This document shows, in pieces, positions 25,509 through 29,900 of a stretch of 29,900 nt of DNA. Position numbers and translations under genes: made by a program. This stretch comes from Caldilineaceae bacterium. Lineage in GTDB: Bacteria; Chloroflexota; Anaerolineae; Caldilineales; Caldilineaceae. Numbering within the stretch: the first letter of the stretch is position 1; every line of letters begins with the position of its first letter. The notes beneath the pieces are model-generated. The model searched no databases. It was given only the letters and a program-made list of their open reading frames with translations, and was not told where the DNA came from. The stretch is taken from positions 1-29,900 of the forward strand of contig JACKBC010000065.1 in NCBI GenBank assembly GCA_020634755.1. Direction: 5' to 3'.

Positions 25509-25533
25509 TTCTATCAATCGTGTTTTGATAGAA
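25509..25533. repeat. Perfect 9-bp stem-loop
   Basis: ttctatcaa (25509-25517) pairs with ttgatagaa (25525-25533) around a 7-base loop. Confidence 0.65.
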
Positions 25534-25556
25534 TTAATAAGTAGTCAGAACACCAA

Positions 25557-25609
25557 TGTCTCGGCAAGCATGAATTGATGGAAATCCGTTATGAATGCTT
25601 GCTGAGACA
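25557..25609. repeat. 15-bp inverted repeat with 23-base loop
   Basis: tgtctcggcaagcat (25557-25571) pairs with atgcttgctgagaca (25595-25609) with one mismatch. It directly abuts the shared 3' stem-loop element. Confidence 0.75.
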
Positions 25610-25640
25610 CTAGTTGTCTGGCCGCTTAATGTTCGCGGCA
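25610..25640 (-). terminator. 3' stem-loop element, copy 2 (shared with 20084-20115)
   Basis: Read on the minus strand it is tgccgcgaa, then c-attaagcggcca, then aactag, nearly identical to the copy after the aminotransferase gene. It begins 48 bases after the binding-protein stop codon, in sense for that gene. The gccgc/gcggc stem is conserved and the differences fall outside it. Confidence 0.5.
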
Positions 25641-25688
25641 CTAGGCTCAACCCATGAGGTGCGGCTGAGTCCTAACCTTTAGCCAACT

Positions 25689-26996
25689 TTACTGCGCATC
25701 CTCAAGAATTTTATCGATCTCATCTTGGGCAATTTGCAGCGATTCGGGAATGGCCATGCCATCGACGATGCTGCGGTCACGGGCGCGCGCCAGCACATCG
25801 GCCACCTCAATAAAGTTGGCCAGCCGCGGCGAATACATGCTCACCGACATTTCATCCAGGTAGATGTCCATGTAGGGGATATCCTGGAACTCTTGAGAGT
25901 CGGCCAGCTCGGTCTTGGGTTGCAGCAGCCCCGTATTGACCATGTAATCGATGGGGTGCGAATCCAGGAAATAGGCTAGCTTCCAAGCGGCAGCTTGGAC
26001 TTCGGGCGCCGAATGAGAATTGACCATGTGGAAATAGGCATAGGTGTCAAAGTGGTTCTGACTGACGGCATTTTCCCAGATGGGCACGGGCTTGACGGTA
26101 TAATCGATACCGGCCTCTTCAATGGTCGACTTGGCCCACGAACCCATGCCACATTTGATGGCCACTTTGCCCGCCGTGAAATCATCCGTTTGGCTGGTCC
26201 AGTAGGCAGGACCGCCCAAGCCCCACTCGGTGGCCCAGTTGACCCAATACTCCATTACTTTTTGCGCTTCTTCAGAGGCTGGTTCGAGATCGGAACCGCC
26301 GAGCTGGCGAACCATGGCGCCCCATTCCAGATACATCCAGACCGAAGCGCCCCAGTCAAAATCGAAGCCCTGTTGCACCAATTTGCCGTCGGCATCGCGC
26401 TTGGTCAGCTTTTCCGCCACATCCTTCATTTCCTCCCAGGTCGCCGGGAAGTCGGCGTCGGCATCTAAGCCGGCGTCGGCAAAGAGCGCTTTGTTGGCAT
26501 AGCAAGCGTAGATGCTCACCTCGTTGGGAATGCCATAGAGCTTGCCATCAAAAATAGCGCCTTGGAGCGTATTCTCCGGCGCCACATATTGATCCATGAG
26601 CTCTTGTTGCGAGGCCAGGCCCAGCGATTCCGCGCTGACCGGCGCAATGGCCTCTTCGGCATAGAAGGTGCCGATGTCACCGTTCCACTGCGCAAAGAGA
26701 TCGGGACCTTGGCCGGAAGCCAGTGCTGTGCGCAATTTGGCGTCGAAGTCGCTGGGAATCACTTCATACTCAACGGTAATGTCGGGGTTTTCCTCCATGA
26801 ACTGGGCAATATATTTCTGATCCAGTTCAACGCGTGGTTCAAAGTTGTGGGCCCAGTAGGTCACCGTAACGGCCGAGCCGCTGCTGCTACTGCCATCCGC
26901 TGGCGCGGCGCCTGGTGCAACACAGGCTGCCACCCCAAAGGCAGCCATTGATACCATCAACAGTAAAACAAACCGTAAACGACGAAGAGCACTCAT
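25689..26996 (-). CDS. Sugar-binding lipoprotein of a CUT1 ABC importer (SBP family 1)
   Basis: The start at 26996 is supported by aaaggagaa a few bases upstream; an in-frame start ten codons earlier (27026) would bury that site inside the gene. The 435-residue protein has MSALRRLRF, a hydrophobic stretch and the lipobox VAAC with Cys25, then a short Ser/Gly linker. The mature part begins VTVTYWAHNFEPRVELDQKY and carries GQGPDLFAQWNGDIGTFY and DGKLYGIPNEVSIYACYANK, typical of the MalE/UgpB group. It delivers a sugar to the MalF/MalG-like pair encoded downstream. It is the first gene of the minus-strand operon, with the shared quasi-palindromic element 50-133 bases upstream and a palindrome-rich gap behind it. 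Confidence 0.94.
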   Translation of the reverse strand: MSALRRLRFVLLLMVSMAAFGVAACVAPGAAPADGSSSSGSAVTVTYWAHNFEPRVELDQKYIAQFMEENPDITVEYEVIPSDFDAKLRTALASGQGPDLFAQWNGDIGTFYAEEAIAPVSAESLGLASQQELMDQYVAPENTLQGAIFDGKLYGIPNEVSIYACYANKALFADAGLDADADFPATWEEMKDVAEKLTKRDADGKLVQQGFDFDWGASVWMYLEWGAMVRQLGGSDLEPASEEAQKVMEYWVNWATEWGLGGPAYWTSQTDDFTAGKVAIKCGMGSWAKSTIEEAGIDYTVKPVPIWENAVSQNHFDTYAYFHMVNSHSAPEVQAAAWKLAYFLDSHPIDYMVNTGLLQPKTELADSQEFQDIPYMDIYLDEMSVSMYSPRLANFIEVADVLARARDRSIVDGMAIPESLQIAQDEIDKILEDAQ

Positions 26997-27045
26997 ACCA
27001 TTCTCCTTTTTGTAGCGTTTGCGCATTGATGTGAATATGATGGTT

Positions 27046-27129
27046 ACGACTTATGTAGCGCCTGTGGGTAGTCAGAATAGGAATAGATTGCTGATTAGGC
27101 CATTCGGACTTCAGGCGTCCATAAGTCCT
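27046..27129 (+). promoter_or_regulatory. 84-bp quasi-palindromic element, copy 2 (shared with 1259-1340)
   Basis: The left arm gacttatgtagcgcctg (27048-27064) and the right arm caggcgtccataagtc (27112-27127) form an imperfect inverted repeat with one indel. Copy 1 has the same arms, the same centre and the same taagtcct end. It lies 50 bases upstream of the second binding-protein start, oriented opposite to the gene, though its symmetry makes orientation ambiguous. Confidence 0.55.
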
Positions 27130-27132
27130 TAA

Positions 27133-27164
27133 GATGTAAATGTGATACAAAGGACACTTACATC
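27133..27164. promoter_or_regulatory. 12-bp inverted repeat, candidate operator
   Basis: gatgtaaatgtg (27133-27144) and gacacttacatc (27153-27164) match as inverted repeats at 10 of 12 positions with an 8-base spacer. The size and symmetry suit a dimeric regulator, but the protein is unknown. Confidence 0.4.
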
Positions 27165-27673
27165 AAAAGCAGAAAATTGTAAGATCTGCTGCAAACAAAC
27201 AGGGCTAAGATACTTCTTGTGGGTTTATTTATGGGTTTATCGATGTGACTTTGGTTTGGCCAATTGGCAAATACTGTCGAGTTGGTGGAATGAAATAGAG
27301 AAAGGAATCATGGCGGCGGTAGCCTCGGGGGAATAGAGAGTGGCTAGCATGTTGTTGAACTAAGAAGCTATAATAAAATGAGTATAACGAAGCGCTGAAT
27401 ATTTGTCAACCGCGTTTAAAGCCTCGTGCGCGTTTCGCTTTGGGGGCGAACATAGGGCGGCAGGATAGAATCCTCTTGTGACGCGCATGCTTTTCAGGCT
27501 AAATAGCAATTAAATATAGCGTTTGTTCAAAACTACTTGCAAAGATATAATGAGGTTCCCGTTCGTTACCCAACGACTTGCGCCGCGCCAGCAAATTGTC
27601 GGGAGCCGCACATATAGCCACCCAGGCGCGTGTGACCGCCAGCTGCGCAAGACCAGTTTATTGTGTTCGGGCG

Positions 27674-27731
27674 TGTAACTACGAAACCGTTTCCTGCGCC
27701 TGTCGAAGCGGATGCCGGCCTGCGTAGTTAC
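27674..27731. repeat. Palindromic element with a cctgtcgaag core, copy 1
   Basis: gtaactacg (27674-27682) and cgtagttac (27723-27731) are exact inverted repeats that flank a centre containing gcctgtcgaagcgg. The core is the same as in the loop of the inverted repeat at 29511-29565. It ends about 30 bases before the regulator's start codon. Confidence 0.55.
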
Positions 27732-27759
27732 TCGGAGAGTCATGGAATTGTAAGGTTCG

Positions 27760-29900
27760 ATGTTATCGTTTCAACTGCTTGGATCAGTTTTACTCTACAA
27801 AGATGGACAACCGCTCAGCCAATTTCGCAGCCAAAAAGAAGTAGCGCTTCTCATCTATCTTGCCCAAACGGGACAAACTCATACGCGTGAATTTATGGCG
27901 GATCTGCTCTGGGAAGACCGCACGACCCAGCAGGCGCTTAGCAATTTGCGCACCGCCCTTGCTCGCCTGCGTAAACAGGTGGGCAACGACGTGGTGATTA
28001 CGCGCAAAACGTTGGCCCTTGCGCCGGCCAGTCAGCATCCCGTCGATTCGGTCATCTTATTGCAGCGCTTGGCCAATGCGCAACAGATCGACGCGCCCGC
28101 ACAAGCCAGTGCGCTGCAACGCGCCCTCGATGGCTATCACGGTCCTTTCCTGGCCGATTTTACGTTGCCCGATGCTCCGCAATTTGACACATGGCTGTTG
28201 GCGACGCGCGCACATATTCATCAGCAAGTGGTCGCCGCCTATGCGAAGCTGGGGCACTATGCGCTGGCTACCAATGATGCTGACTATGGCATCGCAATCG
28301 CTCGCAGTTGGCTCCAGATTGACGCCCTGGATGAACAGGCGCACACGCTGTTGATTCGCCTGTTGCTTAAAGCGGGGACGGTGCGCGAAGCGGTGGCCCA
28401 TTATGACGCTTGCTCGAACTTGCTGCGCGCCGAGTTGGGCATTGAACCACCCACTGAAATGACCGAACTGATCCGCAGCGTGCGGTCCAAAGCCATGCCC
28501 GCCTCACCGCCAGCCGCATACGTTCGTCATAACTTACCGGCCGTCTATAATCAGTTCTTTGGGCGCAATAACGTGCAGCATGAACTGCACACCCAGCTCG
28601 ACCAGCCGTGGTGCCGGTTGGTAACGATTGTGGGACCGGGCGGCGTGGGCAAGACCCGGCTTGCCACCACCGTGGCCCGCGGCCGTCTCAACCACTATGC
28701 CGATGGGGTTTGGCTCGCGGAGTTGGCCGACGTCGACCCGCATGATGACGATCTGGTTGAAGCAGTGGCTGTGGAAATTGCCACCGCGCTCGACCTGCGG
28801 TTGACGGGGTCGGCAACACCTGTAGAGCAACTGCTTAGCCACCTGCAACACAAACGGCTTTTGCTGGTATTAGATAATATTGAGCATCTATTGGATAGTT
28901 TGCCGCTCATTCTGGAGCTAATTCAGCGCTGCCAAAACGTGCAGCTGCTCGTTACCTCGCGCCAGGCGTTGCGCATTCGCGCCGAGTGGACCGTGACGTT
29001 GACCGGTTTAGGCTATCCGACGGATGAGAGCAGCGCAACGCAGTCTGACGCCGTCGACCTTTTTGTGGCGCGGCGGGCACAGCTGCACGGGGCACATGCG
29101 GTCAATGAGCTGGCCGCCATGCGCCAAATCTGCCGCCTGGTAGAAGGCTTGCCGCTGGCTATTGAACTGGCGGCCGCCATGACTCAGAACACCAGCTGTC
29201 AAGCCATCGCGGACCAATTGCAGCATGGTTTCGATGTGCTGGCGGCTACGCTGCGCGATGTGCCGCGCCGCCATCATAGCCTGCAAGTGGTTTTTGAGAT
29301 GTCGTGGCGGTCATTGCCGCCGCGTCTGCAAACGCGCCTGGCGCGTCTTGCCCTCTTCCGGGGTGGCTTTACCGCATCTGCAGCGCGGCACATCACCGCG
29401 GCCAATGCGCAAGATCTGGATGCGCTTTGCGCGCAGTCGTTATTGTCGTACCATGCCGACCACGAACGCTATACGCTTCATGCCGTTGTGCGCGCTTATG
29501 CCGCCGCCAAGCTGGCAGACTTATCGCGCCCAGAGCCTGTCGAAGGGCGCGATAAGTCTGCCAGCGACCAAACGCTGCAAAAACACGCCCGTTACTATCT
29601 TGAACTGCTGGCCCAACAACGGGCATCTTTGCAAAGAGAAGCGCCCCAACATGCCGTGGCTGCGCTCGAGCCAGATTGGGAAAATGTGCGCCTCGCCTGG
29701 CAAACGGGCCTCTCATCCCTTGCGCTCGCCCCGGGGAATGAAACGGCGGCTTCGCGCCCAGCGCGAGAGCGCGCTGTCGCCCTGCTCCTTGACGCACTTC
29801 AAGCGCTTTCCATCTACTATCAACTGCGCGGGCTCGCCCACGAGGCGGAAGCCATCATGCAGCACACACAGTGGGCGGCAACGGCCTGGGGCGCAGAGGG
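27760..29900 (+). CDS. AfsR/SARP-like transcriptional regulator with BTAD and NB-ARC ATPase domains (3' truncated by window)
   Basis: The frame is open from the ATG at 27760 (aagg a few bases upstream) to the window end, showing 713 residues. Residues about 1-90 are a winged-helix domain of OmpR/SARP type (LLWEDRTTQQALSNLRTALA). About 95-245 is a bacterial transcriptional activation domain with the tetratricopeptide-like helices LLKAGTVREAVAHYDACSNL and ELGIEPP. An NB-ARC/STAND ATPase follows: P-loop GPGGVGKT (292-299), Walker B RLLLVLDNIEHLLD, LLVTSRQALRIRAEW and VEGLPLAIELAAA. A TPR-like region probably continues beyond the window. Residues about 585-603 (LADLSRPEPVEGRDKSAS) are encoded by an inserted palindromic repeat. 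It may regulate the divergent sugar operon (inference from position). Confidence 0.88.
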   Translation, partial: MLSFQLLGSVLLYKDGQPLSQFRSQKEVALLIYLAQTGQTHTREFMADLLWEDRTTQQALSNLRTALARLRKQVGNDVVITRKTLALAPASQHPVDSVILLQRLANAQQIDAPAQASALQRALDGYHGPFLADFTLPDAPQFDTWLLATRAHIHQQVVAAYAKLGHYALATNDADYGIAIARSWLQIDALDEQAHTLLIRLLLKAGTVREAVAHYDACSNLLRAELGIEPPTEMTELIRSVRSKAMPASPPAAYVRHNLPAVYNQFFGRNNVQHELHTQLDQPWCRLVTIVGPGGVGKTRLATTVARGRLNHYADGVWLAELADVDPHDDDLVEAVAVEIATALDLRLTGSATPVEQLLSHLQHKRLLLVLDNIEHLLDSLPLILELIQRCQNVQLLVTSRQALRIRAEWTVTLTGLGYPTDESSATQSDAVDLFVARRAQLHGAHAVNELAAMRQICRLVEGLPLAIELAAAMTQNTSCQAIADQLQHGFDVLAATLRDVPRRHHSLQVVFEMSWRSLPPRLQTRLARLALFRGGFTASAARHITAANAQDLDALCAQSLLSYHADHERYTLHAVVRAYAAAKLADLSRPEPVEGRDKSASDQTLQKHARYYLELLAQQRASLQREAPQHAVAALEPDWENVRLAWQTGLSSLALAPGNETAASRPARERAVALLLDALQALSIYYQLRGLAHEAEAIMQHTQWAATAWGAE
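29511..29565. repeat. Perfect 21-bp inverted repeat with cctgtcgaag core, in frame inside the regulator gene (copy 2)
   Basis: Bases 29511-29531 (starting gctggcagactt) are the exact reverse complement of 29545-29565. The 13-base loop agagcctgtcgaa carries the core of a widespread dispersed palindrome whose translation reads PEPVEG. The 55-bp unit keeps the frame of the regulator and introduces no stop. Confidence 0.9.

Larger units (their letters stand above)
25069..25688. other. Palindrome-rich 620-bp gap between binding-protein and permease genes
   Basis: No credible gene was seen. From low to high coordinate it holds hairpins at 25126-25156 and 25202-25263, REP-like copy D (about 25306-25385), hairpins at 25411-25445, 25509-25533 and 25557-25609, and the shared 3' stem-loop at 25610-25640. 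It splits what is otherwise a tightly packed operon directly after the binding-protein gene. Confidence 0.75.
26997..27759. other. 763-bp divergent intergenic region
   Basis: It separates the minus-strand sugar operon from the plus-strand regulator. It holds the second 84-bp quasi-palindromic element, a 12-bp inverted repeat (27133-27164), a short direct repeat gggtttat (27221 and 27233) and a palindromic element at 27674-27731. The AT-rich stretch around 27360-27400 and 27505-27560 could hold promoters, but no clear -10/-35 pair was identified. A 64-codon open frame at 27142-27336 shows no protein-like features. Confidence 0.6.

Noticed and set aside
27142..27336. 64-codon frame in the divergent intergenic region
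   Set aside because: It has no ribosome site or conserved features, and part of it is a short direct repeat (WVYLWVY).

Overview
The window looks like a carbohydrate-utilisation island from a Chloroflexota bacterium (Anaerolineae/Caldilineae-like). This placement is an inference from moderately high GC, a large BTAD plus NB-ARC (AfsR-type) regulator, Opp/Dpp-type and CUT1-type importers side by side with long lipoprotein linkers, and many palindromic repeats between genes. No rRNA, tRNA, CRISPR array, integrase or complete IS was seen.

Layout. (1) Positions 1-961: 3' part of a heparinase II/III-like protein. (2) Positions 1362-8160, plus strand: a complete Opp/Dpp-type importer (lipoprotein binding protein, two permeases, two ATPases). 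(3) Positions 8341-20053, plus strand: enzymes without recognisable signal peptides. These are an uncharacterised toroid protein of polysaccharide-lyase type, a 1246-aa heparinase-like/FG-GAP propeller fusion, a streptogramin-lyase-like propeller, a Gfo/Idh/MocA oxidoreductase, a GATase-like plus NodB-like deacetylase-like protein, and a DegT-family aminotransferase. (4) Positions 20156-26996, minus strand, convergent with (3): a CUT1 sugar importer (binding protein, MalF-like and MalG-like permeases, no ATPase) followed by a ceramidase-domain hydrolase, a creatininase-family amidohydrolase and an AstE/aspartoacylase-like deacylase. (5) Positions 27760-29900: the divergent AfsR-like regulator, running off the window end.

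Working model (inference). Oligosaccharides, probably acidic or amino-sugar-containing, are imported by one or both transporters. They are cleaved in the cytoplasm by heparinase/lyase-fold enzymes, and the products are processed by deacylation, oxidation, transamination and amide or lactone-type hydrolysis. The substrate cannot be fixed from sequence.

The least ordinary material is between genes. An 82-84 bp quasi-palindromic element sits upstream of both binding-protein genes. A four-copy REP-like family has one invariant hairpin and one hairpin that varies by compensating base changes. A shared stem-loop lies just 3' of two unrelated genes. About 600 bp between the second binding-protein gene and its permease is crowded with palindromes. 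Small tandem duplications mark several junctions of the plus-strand cluster, and a perfect 21-bp inverted repeat lies in frame inside the regulator gene.
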